From Chloroflexota bacterium (GTDB lineage: Bacteria > Chloroflexota > Dehalococcoidia > Lucifugimonadales > UBA3495), in the NCBI GenBank assembly GCA_022573285.1, contig JACZUF010000006.1, forward strand, positions 51,679 to 115,678: a stretch of DNA of 64,000 bases. Direction: 5' to 3'. A model generated the notes under the pieces. That model did no database searches. It had not been told where the DNA came from and saw nothing but the letters and a program-made list of their open reading frames with translations. The position numbers were made by a program, and so were the translations under genes. This document shows positions 7,817-16,293 of this stretch, in pieces (positions within the stretch are counted from its first letter, which is position 1; each line of letters begins with the position of its first letter).

Positions 7817-8536
7817 TCACTCGGCCTTGGTGGCGGGGTGGCCCAGGCGGCGTTCACTGCCCTGGCGGATGCGCTGGATGTTATCCCGGTGTTGCCAGAC
7901 GAGCATGGCGCAGGCGATGAACCCGTAGACCATGTAGGTGTTGGAGTGCCAACCGGCCAGCGCCAGGGCCAGCACGGCCACAGCCCCGATCATTACGCCG
8001 ATCACCGAGCCCAGCGAGATATACCTGCTCCAAGCGGTGATGGCGAAAAATGTGGCGGTGGCGATTATCGCCGGCACCGGGGCCATTATCGCCAGCCCTC
8101 CCAGCGCCGTCAGGATGCCCCGGCCTCCCTTGAACTGCAGGAACACCGGCCAGTTGTGGCCCGCCAGCACAATCAGGGCGGCTGTCACCTCCGCCGCTGA
8201 GGTGCCGATGACGGCCCGCGCTATCACTACTGCTATGACCCCTTTTGCTATGTCTAGGGTCAAGACCACGGCGGCCGCTTTGGTCCCGCCGGTGCGCAGG
8301 ACGTTGGCCATTCCGGTGCGTCCGCTGCCGTATTCCCGGACGTCCACGCCCATCTTCCACTGCACCAGCATGTAGCCCCAGGAGATGGACCCCAGCAGAT
8401 AGGCCAGCGGCATCACCGCCCCGTACTGGGCTGCCTCCGATTGGCCGTCCATGGTCAGGAGGACGGCAACCACGCCGGCGATGATGAAGGGTATGGCTAT
8501 CGCCTGGATGATGATTGATGTGGGAGGTCGGATCAT
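7817..8536 (-). CDS. plsY: acyl-phosphate:glycerol-3-phosphate acyltransferase
   Basis: This membrane acyltransferase moves an acyl group from acyl-phosphate to glycerol-3-phosphate, using the product of GpsA encoded next to it. PlsY motifs are present: YLLGSISWGY, the glycine-rich YGSGRTGMANVLRTGG (usually GSGNIGATNVLR), LDIAKGVIAVV, AGHNWPVFLQFKGGRGILTALG and the C-terminal HRDNIQRIRQGSERRLG. It has about six hydrophobic segments. The 239-residue form carries an N-terminal extra helix compared with the usual 200 or so residues. Confidence 0.93.
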   Translation of the reverse strand: MIRPPTSIIIQAIAIPFIIAGVVAVLLTMDGQSEAAQYGAVMPLAYLLGSISWGYMLVQWKMGVDVREYGSGRTGMANVLRTGGTKAAAVVLTLDIAKGVIAVVIARAVIGTSAAEVTAALIVLAGHNWPVFLQFKGGRGILTALGGLAIMAPVPAIIATATFFAITAWSRYISLGSVIGVMIGAVAVLALALAGWHSNTYMVYGFIACAMLVWQHRDNIQRIRQGSERRLGHPATKAE

Positions 8537-8599
8537 GGCGGTCTGGTTGCCGGAATCAGAGAAGCTTGCCTTGCGCTTGAATACCGGATTCAGGGAGGT

Positions 8600-9991
8600 T
8601 TACTTGCGCTTGAACACCAGTTTCAGGTGGGTGCGGTCAAAGCCAAAGGTGTCCCGTATCTTGTTTTCCAGATAGCGTTGGTAGGTGAAGTGTACCAGTT
8701 CGGGGTTGTTGACCGTGAAAAGGAAGGTGGGTGGGTTTATGCCAACCTGCTGCAGCCGGTTTATCTGGACCCGCTGTCCCCGGTGTTTTCTGACCACCGG
8801 AGGCTGGTGGCCGGCCAGAGCATCGGCCAACATGAACTGCAGGTCACGGGAGCGCACCAACCTCATGCGCTCGGTCCAGAGGTCCTGGGCGGTGTCCATC
8901 AACGCCTTTATCCCCTCGCCTTTCAGAGCGGATGTGAAACAGATGGGCACGTAGGGCATGAAGTGGAGCCGTTCCCGGACGGTGGCCGCGGCACGGTAGC
9001 GTGCGCCGGTGCCTTCATCGGCGAACAGGTCCCATTTGTTGATCACCACGATCAGCCCGCGGCAGATATCCCAAGCCAGGCCGGCGATGTGGGCGTCCTG
9101 CTCGGTCGCCAATTCCGAGGCGTCGGTCACCAGGAGGGTGATGTCGCTGCGGTTCACCGCGCCCACGGCCCGGATCACGCTGTATTTCTCGATCCCCTTC
9201 GACACCTGGCCGGGGCGGCGTATGCCGGCGGTGTCGATGACCACGATGTCGCGGCCGTTGTAGTTGAACTGGGTGTCCAGAGCGTCCCTGGTAGTGCCCG
9301 GCACCTCGCTCACGATGGACCGCTCCTGCCCCAAGATCGCATTCAACAGGCTGGATTTGCCCACGTTGGTGCGGCCCACGATGGCCAGGTTGAGGGCGCC
9401 CCGCTGAAAGGCCGGCGCGGCCTCATCCAGCTCTTGCAGCTCTTGGAAACCGTCGTCCAATACCGATGGGTCGGGCTGTAGGTAGGAGGTTACCCGTTCC
9501 ATCAGCCCGTGGATTCCGTAGTTATGAAAGGCGCTGATGGGCTCCGGGTCGCCCATGCCCAGGCTGTAGAATTCGGGAGCGCCGAACTCCCGAAGGTCGT
9601 TGTCCACCTTATTTACGGCCAGCACCACCGGTTTCTCGGTGAACCGCAGCATGTCGGCGGCGGCGATATCAGAGGGAGCCACGCCATCGACCACATCGGT
9701 CACGAAGATGATCACGTCGGCGTCCGCCACCGCCATCTCCGCCTGCTCTTGGACCAGTTGTCTGATGACGCCCTCTGGATTGGGTTCCAGGCCGCCGGTG
9801 TCCAGCAAAATGAAATGGTAGTCGTCCCACCAGGCGTCGGCCATCAGGCGGTCGCGGGTAGTCCCCGCCACTTCGCTGACGATGGCCTGCCGCCGGCCGA
9901 GGATCCGGTTGAACAGCGATGACTTGCCGACGTTGGGCCGGCCGATGATCGCGACTATGGGGATGGACAAAGCAACACCAATCTGCGCCAA
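8600..9991 (-). CDS. der: ribosome biogenesis GTPase Der (EngA)
   Basis: This double-GTPase is needed for 50S subunit maturation. Two complete G domains are visible: the first with GRPNVGKSSLFNR, DTGG and NKVDND (the usual NKxD); the second with GRTNVGKSSLLNA, DTAGIRRPG and NKWDLF, followed by the C-terminal KH-like domain (KHRGQRVQINRLQQVG, FTVNNPELVHFTYQRYLENKIR). The protein ends FGFDRTHLKLVFKRK. Its 463 residues are normal. The start is a TTG at 9991, 31 nt after argF, with only a weak Shine-Dalgarno; a second TTG at 9970 is possible. Confidence 0.95.
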   Translation of the reverse strand: MAQIGVALSIPIVAIIGRPNVGKSSLFNRILGRRQAIVSEVAGTTRDRLMADAWWDDYHFILLDTGGLEPNPEGVIRQLVQEQAEMAVADADVIIFVTDVVDGVAPSDIAAADMLRFTEKPVVLAVNKVDNDLREFGAPEFYSLGMGDPEPISAFHNYGIHGLMERVTSYLQPDPSVLDDGFQELQELDEAAPAFQRGALNLAIVGRTNVGKSSLLNAILGQERSIVSEVPGTTRDALDTQFNYNGRDIVVIDTAGIRRPGQVSKGIEKYSVIRAVGAVNRSDITLLVTDASELATEQDAHIAGLAWDICRGLIVVINKWDLFADEGTGARYRAAATVRERLHFMPYVPICFTSALKGEGIKALMDTAQDLWTERMRLVRSRDLQFMLADALAGHQPPVVRKHRGQRVQINRLQQVGINPPTFLFTVNNPELVHFTYQRYLENKIRDTFGFDRTHLKLVFKRK

Positions 9992-10022
9992 TCTGCGGTC
10001 AATACCGGGTTTGCGGCCGGAG

Positions 10023-10952
10023 TCAGTTCCCGGCGAGCAGAAATTCCAAGATGGCCTTTTGAGCGTGCAGGCGGTTGTGCGCCTGGCGAAAGGCCACCGA
10101 CTGGGGATGTTCCAGCATGCCCGGCGGGACCTCTTCCCCGTAATGGGCCGGCATGTCGTGCATGAACAGGGCGCCGGCGTTGGCCCGTTCCATCAATTCT
10201 GGGTCTACGGTGTACCCGGCGAAGGCGGACCTGCGGACCTCGGTTTCCGATTCTTGGCCCATGCTGGCCCAGACGTCGGTATACACCACGTCGGCCCCGG
10301 CCACCGCTTCCACCGGGTCGGTCAGGGTCCGAACGCGGACCGATGCCCCGTTGGCCCGCTCCCGGGCCTTCCGAACCGATGCGTCATCCAGATTATACCC
10401 TTGGGGCGAGGCGCTGGTGAAATTCATGCCCACGGCGGGCAACGCCAAACACAGGCTCCGCGCTACGTTGTTGCCGTCGCCCACATAAGCGAGGCTAAGA
10501 CCGTCCAGGGTATCTTTGTGCTCATAGATGGTGAGCAGATCGGCCATGATCTGGCAGGGGTGCTCCAGGTCCGAAAGGGCGTTCACCACCGGCACGCTGG
10601 CGTGTTGGGCCAACTCCACCAGGACGTCGTGGTTGGAGACCCGGGCCACGATACAGTCCACGTAACCGGAAAGCACGTTGGCCACGTCTGCGACCGGCTC
10701 ACGGCCGCCCAAATCCGCTTCCTGCGGCCCCAAAAACACCGAATATCCCCCCAACTCGTGGATTCCCACCTGGAAACTCACCCGGGTGCGGAGCGACGGC
10801 TTGTCGAACAAGATCGCGACTGTTTTGCCGGCCAACGGCTTGCCGCCGCCGCCTCCAGAGGACGACTTGGCGTCCCGGGCCCGTTTCACCAGGCTCCGGG
10901 TCTCCTCCGGGGTAAAGTCGGTTACGGATAGGAAATCTCGTTTGGCCGGCAT
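10023..10952 (-). CDS. argF: ornithine carbamoyltransferase (atypical C-terminal motif)
   Basis: OTCase joins carbamoyl phosphate and ornithine to make citrulline in arginine synthesis. The carbamoyl-phosphate loop FDKPSLRTRVSF (about 50-60), HPCQ (131-134) and the ornithine-specific DVWASMGQE (226-234) are all present. The motif that in OTCases normally reads HCLP is HDMP here (265-268), so the ornithine-contacting cysteine is an aspartate. A run SSGGGGGK (31-38) is inserted near the N-terminus. It leads a same-strand block argF-der-plsY-gpsA. The 309-residue length is normal. Confidence 0.9.
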   Translation of the reverse strand: MPAKRDFLSVTDFTPEETRSLVKRARDAKSSSGGGGGKPLAGKTVAILFDKPSLRTRVSFQVGIHELGGYSVFLGPQEADLGGREPVADVANVLSGYVDCIVARVSNHDVLVELAQHASVPVVNALSDLEHPCQIMADLLTIYEHKDTLDGLSLAYVGDGNNVARSLCLALPAVGMNFTSASPQGYNLDDASVRKARERANGASVRVRTLTDPVEAVAGADVVYTDVWASMGQESETEVRRSAFAGYTVDPELMERANAGALFMHDMPAHYGEEVPPGMLEHPQSVAFRQAHNRLHAQKAILEFLLAGN

Positions 10953-11011
10953 CTAAGAGTCCATTTAGGGTCCCATGAGTTGACGGGCGTGCTCACTGAT
11001 TCGCCTCTAAC

Positions 11012-11017
11012 ATTATA
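11012..11017 (-). promoter_or_regulatory. -10 element upstream of argF
   Basis: The minus strand carries a consensus TATAAT here, 60 nt before the argF start. The hexamer 17 bp upstream (TTTTAA) is a poor -35. It is a plausible promoter for the argF-der-plsY-gpsA block. Confidence 0.35.
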
Positions 11018-11168
11018 GGCGTTGCGGGAAGGGGTTAAAACCGGACCAATCTTCGCCGCTCTTGGCGGCGGGCCAAGACGTGGATTGCGCCTGGCGGACT
11101 ATCTGCTATTATGGGTGGGCGCACGCCCAAAGCCGGAATCTGCCGGAATCGAATGGAGGGCAATCAGC

Positions 11169-11522
11169 ATGGCGAGCCCCGGTATTAATCCAGGCTTGAA
11201 GGGCCAAAAACAGACACTGGTCTGTGAGCACAACGTGGCAGGCCATGTGAACAAATTCAGCACACCCGCCATGATTCAGCTCATGGAACAGGCGGCCATC
11301 GCCGGGATCGACGGGCATCTGCAAGAAGGGGAAGTCTCGGTGGGCATAGAGGTGAACGTGCGTCACCTGGCGCCCGCCGACATCGGCGCGACCATCGTGG
11401 CCCACGCCGAGCTGATCGAGGTTGAGCGCAACCGCCTGACTTTCCAGGTGGAGGCTTACGACGCCGGCCGCAAGATCGGCGAAGGGACTCATAAAAGGGC
11501 GATCATCAAGACCGGCGGCTAG
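11169..11522 (+). CDS. FlK-like hotdog-fold thioesterase
   Basis: This 117-residue protein resembles fluoroacetyl-CoA thioesterase-like single hotdog proteins. The catalytic triad pattern of that family (Thr, Glu, His) can be placed in FSTPAMIQLMEQAA (T and E) and VNVRHLAPA (H). The N-terminal GLKGQKQTLVCEHNVAGHV segment and the C-terminal KIGEGTHKRAII are also typical. The ATG at 11169 is used because GGAGGG lies 8 nt upstream; the longer in-frame ORF from 11022 lacks one. It may clear a specific acyl-CoA; actual fluoroacetate resistance is not implied. Confidence 0.8.
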   Translation: MASPGINPGLKGQKQTLVCEHNVAGHVNKFSTPAMIQLMEQAAIAGIDGHLQEGEVSVGIEVNVRHLAPADIGATIVAHAELIEVERNRLTFQVEAYDAGRKIGEGTHKRAIIKTGG

Positions 11523-11584
11523 GGCGGCGCGCCGGTCACCGGGCCATTTCGGCCCGATCATGATTCTGTTCTGGAGCGAATCGA

Positions 11585-12859
11585 ATGGCGAATATGGAGC
11601 ATGTTCAACTCGTTAAGCGGGGCCGCGACCACGTTGCCCGCTGGCGGGAAGCCAATCCCGACGACAATCTGGACTTGAACGCAGCCTATATGAGCTACGT
11701 TAGGGCGCCTCAGGTGGACATCAGCGGCGCCGATATGAGGGACGCCGATCTGATGGGCGCGGTGTTGCAACGGGCCAACCTATCCGGCTGCTACATGAAC
11801 CCCTGTCACCTCTACCACGCCAACCTCAGGGAGGCCAACCTCAGCCGGGCCCGGATGAACGGGGCCAACCTGCGCGGCGCCGACCTGCGGGGGGCGGACC
11901 TCTCGGGCACGGACCTGGACCGGGCTGTTCTGTCAGAAGCCAACCTAACCGGCGCCAAGCTGGTCAACGCCAATCTCTCCAGGGCCAGTTTGGCTGGGGC
12001 CAACTTGACCGACGCCGATCTCACCGGCGCCAGCTTTGCCGGCGCATCGCTGATCCGGGCGAACATGACCAATGCTAAATGCGCCGATAGCGACTTCTTC
12101 CAGACCCAGTTCTGGAGCGTGGACCTGACCGGGGCCGATCTATCGGGGAGCTTGTTTGGCTATTCCATCTTCCAGGACTGTGACCTGAGCGGCGTGAAGG
12201 GTCTGGACCAAGTCCGCCACGACGCCCCAAGCACGGTGGGCCTGGACACTCTGTTTCGCTCCCGCGGGCAGATCCCCGAAGCGTTCTTGAAGGGCGCCGG
12301 CGTGCCCGCTGCGGCTTCGGGATTTCTGGAGACGGCCAAGATCGACACCACCTGGTTGGGGGACTGCTTCATCTCCTGCATCGACGCAGAGGAAGAGTTC
12401 GCCAAGCGGCTGCGGGATGACCTCCGGGACCAGGGTGTGCGTTGCTGGGTTTTCTCCCAGATTGTCCGCGGCAACCCATTGGTGGACCGGCACAGCACCT
12501 CGGACCAGGAGGAGATCGAACGCTGGATACGCTCTTACGACAAGATGGTGGTGCTAGGCTCGGCCGCCTCCCTGGAGGTTGAGGCAGTGTTGAACGACAT
12601 CACCCATGCCAAGCAACTACAGCTTTCCACGGAAAAGTGGTGCTTGTTCCTGGGGGCCAACGACAACGCCCTTATAGAGAAGAGGTCCCGGTCCGCCCGT
12701 TCCCTGGCTGCGGAGCATGTTGTTTTCGACCTGAGAGGACAGCAGAGCGACCCTGCGGCCTATCAAATAGAGGTGGAACGCCTGGCCGAGGCGCTCAAGC
12801 AGGACCAGCCCGCCAGCGCCGGTGTCCCGGCCGCCAGCATCAGCGTGGACCAGTTGTAA
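11585..12859 (+). CDS. pentapeptide-repeat protein fused to a C-terminal TIR-like domain
   Basis: This 424-residue protein has two parts. Residues about 42-205 are a run of A(N/D)Lxx pentapeptides (GANLRGADLRGADLSGTDLD and similar), predicted to fold as a right-handed quadrilateral beta-helix. Residues about 258-385 look like a TIR domain: DCFISCIDAEEEFAKRLRDD matches the FISYS-xD-xxFAxxL strand/helix, followed by GVRCWVF, YDKMVVLGSAAS, a glutamate in SLEVEAVL where TIR NADases carry their catalytic Glu, and WCLFLGAND. There is no signal peptide. Bacterial TIR domains often degrade NAD+ in antiviral defence; here that role is inference. It has a GGAGCGA Shine-Dalgarno and its own terminator (12904-12932), so it is probably monocistronic. 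Confidence 0.8.
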   Translation: MANMEHVQLVKRGRDHVARWREANPDDNLDLNAAYMSYVRAPQVDISGADMRDADLMGAVLQRANLSGCYMNPCHLYHANLREANLSRARMNGANLRGADLRGADLSGTDLDRAVLSEANLTGAKLVNANLSRASLAGANLTDADLTGASFAGASLIRANMTNAKCADSDFFQTQFWSVDLTGADLSGSLFGYSIFQDCDLSGVKGLDQVRHDAPSTVGLDTLFRSRGQIPEAFLKGAGVPAAASGFLETAKIDTTWLGDCFISCIDAEEEFAKRLRDDLRDQGVRCWVFSQIVRGNPLVDRHSTSDQEEIERWIRSYDKMVVLGSAASLEVEAVLNDITHAKQLQLSTEKWCLFLGANDNALIEKRSRSARSLAAEHVVFDLRGQQSDPAAYQIEVERLAEALKQDQPASAGVPAASISVDQL

Positions 12860-12903
12860 GCGGACACTCAGAAGATTTGGCGGATAAGTATCTGATACGC
12901 GAG

Positions 12904-12932
12904 GGCCGGAGATTTTCTCTCCGGCCTTTTTT
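12904..12932 (+). terminator. Rho-independent terminator after the TIR fusion gene
   Basis: A perfect 9-bp stem (GGCCGGAGA/TCTCCGGCC) with a 5-nt loop is followed by six T residues, 45 nt past the stop of the pentapeptide-TIR gene. Confidence 0.9.
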
Positions 12933-13022
12933 CTTGTGCCGCGTTTGGATAACGCAACAACCAGTTTCGGCGTCCACATGGAACCTGGTCGCCGCTAGGC
13001 CGTTGGTGGAAATCGCACGGTC

Positions 13023-13028
13023 TATAAT
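13023..13028 (+). promoter_or_regulatory. -10 element before the small hypothetical gene
   Basis: A consensus TATAAT sits 75 nt before the ATG at 13103. A TTGGTG lies 14 bp upstream, too close for an ideal -35, so only the -10 is supported. Confidence 0.35.
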
Positions 13029-13102
13029 GGTCAAATAATCCAACGGAAAAAATAACCGGAAAGGTCCGGCCGTAAAAGCTCCTCGGAGCAAAGAAGGTGC
13101 GC

Positions 13103-13372
13103 ATGAGTGTTTATTGGAGAGAAATGAAAAGGGGACAAAACCTAATCTTTGACGACGATGCAGGGCTCGTGGAGGTAATTGGCGGGTATCGAGATACCAA
13201 GCGGGGCATCGACGCCTATGCCAGGACCATGGGATATGAACCGGACCGCTCGCAAAAGGGGTTCCCGACCGTCGAAGACGCAAAGACGTTTGTGGAATCT
13301 TTCAGCCCTTGGGAGCTCTTTGGCGCCCAAGGAGTTACGGTTGAGCCCGAGGCGAGGCCCATACTGGACTGA
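13103..13372 (+). CDS. hypothetical protein, 89 aa
   Basis: This is a small cytoplasmic protein of 89 residues (starts MSVYWREMKRGQNLIFDDDA). The ATG at 13103 has GAAGG upstream; a GTG two codons earlier is less likely. It has no membrane segment, Cys motif or recognised domain. A TATAAT at 13023 and the following gene 34 nt downstream suggest a short operon with the CMD-like gene. I do not recognise the family. Confidence 0.55.
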   Translation: MSVYWREMKRGQNLIFDDDAGLVEVIGGYRDTKRGIDAYARTMGYEPDRSQKGFPTVEDAKTFVESFSPWELFGAQGVTVEPEARPILD

Positions 13373-13406
13373 GCTCCATATCGCAATACCAGCCTAAGGA
13401 GCGGTT

Positions 13407-13922
13407 ATGCCACGCCTTCCAGCCACTCTTAGATCGCAGATCTCATCGGAGATGCAGGTCAAGTACGAGCGGGTCACCAACGCCGGGTCGGGCTTGGCGG
13501 CCACCTTCCAGGCCCTATTCGCCAACTCTCAAGTGGCGTCCGGATTGGCCGGTCTGGACGAACTCACCGGCCAACTTGATCTGGAGCCTTGGGTAACCCT
13601 CACCGTGGCGTTGACCGTGGCCCACGAGCGGGGGAGCGAAACGCTTTGGGACTCTTTCGTGCCGTTGGCACGTGAGGCCGGCGTCAGCGATGCAGTCATA
13701 AATGGCATCGCCGCCGGGACGGCGCCGCGCGGGTTGCTGCCGAAAGAAGGCATCTGGGTGCACTTCGCAATGGAGGTCGTCCGGGACCAGATGCGCGACT
13801 CGACCTGGCAGGCCGCCACGCATCTGGTGGGGGATGAGGGAGCCGTTGCGCTGGCGTTTACGGCGTGCTACTACGAGATGATGACGCGCCTCAACCGCAC
13901 CTTTGCGTTGGACACGGCGTAG
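13407..13922 (+). CDS. carboxymuconolactone decarboxylase/AhpD-like helical protein lacking the redox cysteines
   Basis: This 171-residue protein is all-helical in character. The order of segments (MPRLPATLRSQI, GLAATFQALFANSQVASGL, LEPWVTLTVALTVAHERGSETLW, a helix with EAGVSDAVINGIAAG, then a second helical half) follows the CMD/AhpD fold. The usual CxxC of peroxidase members is absent, with HERG in its place, so it would not act as a thiol peroxidase. Similar proteins commonly sit among catabolic genes. Its specific role is unknown. Confidence 0.6.
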   Translation: MPRLPATLRSQISSEMQVKYERVTNAGSGLAATFQALFANSQVASGLAGLDELTGQLDLEPWVTLTVALTVAHERGSETLWDSFVPLAREAGVSDAVINGIAAGTAPRGLLPKEGIWVHFAMEVVRDQMRDSTWQAATHLVGDEGAVALAFTACYYEMMTRLNRTFALDTA

Positions 13923-14017
13923 GGTAGACGGTCTCTGGCATTAATCGACCTGACGTAACACCCGGCCCTGATCGCCGAGCGGCGCATGGGCGAAATAATT
14001 CAGGAGGGGTCGTAATC

Positions 14018-14419
14018 ATGGTGGCCACCAAAACAATTGAGCAGAGCGTAACGTTCAACGCCAGTCCCCACGATGTGTACGAGGCCTTGATGGACTCGGA
14101 CAAGCACTCCCAATTCACCGGCGCCAAGGCCAGTATCAGCCGCGAGGTTGGAGGTGAATTTTCGGCATATGACGGCGCCCTCAGCGGCAGCATCCTCGAG
14201 TTGGTGCCCGATGCCAAGATTGTCCAGTCCTGGCGCGGGTCCGATGAAGGGTGGGAGCCGGGCCATTACTCCACAGCAACTTTTTCCTTGGAAGCGATCG
14301 ATGGCGGAACGCAGTTAACCTTCGTCCAAACCGGGGTCCCGGAACAGAGTTTTGAACAGATCAGCCGGGGCTGGCAGACCTACTACTGGCCCAAAATGAA
14401 ACAGATGCTGGAATCTTGA
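14018..14419 (+). CDS. SRPBCC/AHSA1-like lipid- or ligand-binding protein
   Basis: This 133-residue protein has an Activator of Hsp90 ATPase homologue 1-like START/SRPBCC fold: TIEQSVTFNASPHDVYEALMDS, then HSQFTGAKASISREVGGEFS and the C-terminal W-rich GWQTYYWPKMKQML. This subfamily binds hydrophobic ligands in a helix-grip cavity. A strong AGGAGGGG precedes the ATG at 14018. The role is unknown. Confidence 0.82.
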   Translation: MVATKTIEQSVTFNASPHDVYEALMDSDKHSQFTGAKASISREVGGEFSAYDGALSGSILELVPDAKIVQSWRGSDEGWEPGHYSTATFSLEAIDGGTQLTFVQTGVPEQSFEQISRGWQTYYWPKMKQMLES

Positions 14420-14621
14420 GTACGGAAAAACCCTCTTGCCTGACCGGGAATAACTCTCCCGCAGCGCTTCGCATGCCCCGATCACAAATGTCGGCCATAT
14501 TTCGAGGCCCCTCGTTCCGGAAGGGCCATGCCGCCATCTCCGAGTCCAGACTAAACCGCCGAGAGAACCTGCCGATGCCGTCGGTCTACGGCGTAGAAAT
14601 CCGGGAAAAAGGCTTGACGAG

Positions 14622-15236
14622 ATGACGCAGCTCCGTGTCCTGGTGGTCTCCCTGGACCGCCTGTCCAGGGCCGGGCTGGCGGCGGTGTTGGACCAACAGC
14701 CAGGCCTGAGCGTGGTGGGGCAGGTTTCAGGAGATGAAAACCCGTTCCTTCCTCTGGACGTCTATGACCCCGATGTGATCGTGTGGGACGTTTCCTGGGA
14801 AACGGCGTCCGCCACGGACGATCTGAAACTCCTTCCTGAAAACACCCCAGCCGTGCTTGCGTTGGCCGCAACCGGGCACCAGGCCGCTCAGGCCCGGGCG
14901 GCAGGCGCCCAGGCGTTCCTGAGCCGCGACGCGTCCCCCGAAGCGCTGGCCGCCGCACTGATTGCGCTGAGCCACGGTCTCAAGGTGACCGACCCAGCCC
15001 TGTCCGGAGACTCCGAATCGATCGCCCCCGGTCCGGCCTCGCCTTTGACTCCCAGGGAGTACGATGTCCTGCGGCTACTGGCCGAGGGTCTGCCCAACAA
15101 AGGAGTCGCCTCCCGTCTTGAAGTGAGCGAGCACACCGTCAAGTTCCACGTAAATTCCATCATGGGCAAGCTCAACGCCCAGAGCCGCACCGAGGCGGTT
15201 ACCCTGGCCACCCGGCTGGGACTCCTTCCCCTTTAG
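14622..15236 (+). CDS. LuxR/NarL-type response regulator with a degenerate receiver
   Basis: This 204-residue protein has an N-terminal receiver-like domain (about 1-118) and a C-terminal LuxR helix-turn-helix (about 140-200; LTPREYDVLRLLAEGLPNKG, VSEHTVKFHVNSIMGKLNAQ). The receiver keeps the phosphoacceptor-position Asp in VIVWDVSWE. The acidic pair is reduced to one (VVSLDR), and the conserved lysine is an arginine (AFLSRDAS), so classical phosphorylation is doubtful. No histidine kinase is nearby. It is followed on the same strand by two trypsin-like proteases, 150 bp and then 10 bp apart, which suggests a shared role. Confidence 0.88.
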   Translation: MTQLRVLVVSLDRLSRAGLAAVLDQQPGLSVVGQVSGDENPFLPLDVYDPDVIVWDVSWETASATDDLKLLPENTPAVLALAATGHQAAQARAAGAQAFLSRDASPEALAAALIALSHGLKVTDPALSGDSESIAPGPASPLTPREYDVLRLLAEGLPNKGVASRLEVSEHTVKFHVNSIMGKLNAQSRTEAVTLATRLGLLPL

Positions 15237-15386
15237 CCTGCCCATTCTTCCGGGTCCGGCCCTAGCCGGATTCGGGATGCCCAGTCCGTTCCCCGTTGGT
15301 AGTCTGGATTTAAGCGGCGGAATCGCCGCGAATTTCAACCGGCCGACTTGCGGTGTCAGCGGCGGGCCGGGAAGCAGGAGTAGAAC

Positions 15387-16283
15387 ATGTCGACAGTATT
15401 GCCCGATTTCTCAGAAGCCTTGGCCGACGCCGTTGCCGCGGCAGCCGACGGCCTGGTGCGGGTGGAAGGGCGCGATCGTCTGCCGGCCACCGGCATCGTT
15501 TGGGACGCCGAAGGGTTGATTGTAACGGCCCACCACGTGTTGGAACGTGACGAGAACATCAACGTCGGTTTTCAAGACGGCGAAACCGTGGCGGCGGAGC
15601 TTTTAGGCCGGGACCCAGGCACCGACTTGGCGCTGCTTCGAACGCCCAAGCGGGGTTCCAACGTCCCGACTTGGGCCGAGCCCGAAACCCTGCGGGTGGG
15701 CCATCTGGCCTTGGCGCTGGGCCGGCCTGGGGCCAACGTCCGGGCCACCCTGGGCATCGTTTCGGCATTGGGCAAACCCTGGCGGACCTCCGCCGGCGGG
15801 TCTGTGGACCGTTACCTTCAGACGGACACCGTGATGTACCCCGGATTCTCCGGCGGGCCGCTGGTGGACGCCCAGGGCCGGTTCGTGGGGCTGAACAGCT
15901 CGGCGTTGGTGCGCGGCGTCTCGATCACCGTGCCCGCCCCCACTCTCAACCGGGTGGTGCGGGACCTAGAAGAGCACGGCAGCGTCCGCCGGGCCTATCT
16001 TGGCGTGGGCGCCCAGCCGACCCGCCTCCCAGATGCTTTGGCCAAAGAGTTGGGCCAGGAAACCGGGCTGTTGCTGGTCTCGGTTGAGCAGGGCAGCGCG
16101 GCCGAGGAGGGAGGACTGTTCCTGGGCGACACCCTAGTTTCTCTGGGTGAATCCCCCGTGCGGCACATGGACGATCTATTCAATTGTCTGGACGGCGACC
16201 GCATCGGCAAGCCCCTTACGGTCCGCATCCTCCGGGGTGGTCAACTGGTCGAGTTGACCGTCTCGCCGGCCTCCCATCCGTAA
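15387..16283 (+). CDS. HtrA-like S1C serine protease with one PDZ domain, no signal peptide
   Basis: The 298-residue protein has a trypsin-like domain (about 20-195) with the full triad: His in VTAHHVL, Asp in DPGTDLALL and Ser in PGFSGGPLVD. A PDZ domain follows (about 200-298; RRAYLGVGAQP, VEQGSAAEEGGLFLGDTLVSLG). Unlike DegP-type enzymes there is no signal peptide or membrane anchor, so it should be cytoplasmic. It sits between the LuxR-type regulator and a second protease gene 10 bp downstream. Confidence 0.9.
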   Translation: MSTVLPDFSEALADAVAAAADGLVRVEGRDRLPATGIVWDAEGLIVTAHHVLERDENINVGFQDGETVAAELLGRDPGTDLALLRTPKRGSNVPTWAEPETLRVGHLALALGRPGANVRATLGIVSALGKPWRTSAGGSVDRYLQTDTVMYPGFSGGPLVDAQGRFVGLNSSALVRGVSITVPAPTLNRVVRDLEEHGSVRRAYLGVGAQPTRLPDALAKELGQETGLLLVSVEQGSAAEEGGLFLGDTLVSLGESPVRHMDDLFNCLDGDRIGKPLTVRILRGGQLVELTVSPASHP

Positions 16284-16293
16284 GGCACCGACG

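Noticed and set aside
11022..11168. N-terminal extension of the hotdog thioesterase
   Set aside because: The extra 49 residues lack a Shine-Dalgarno and family similarity; GGAGGG precedes the ATG at 11169.
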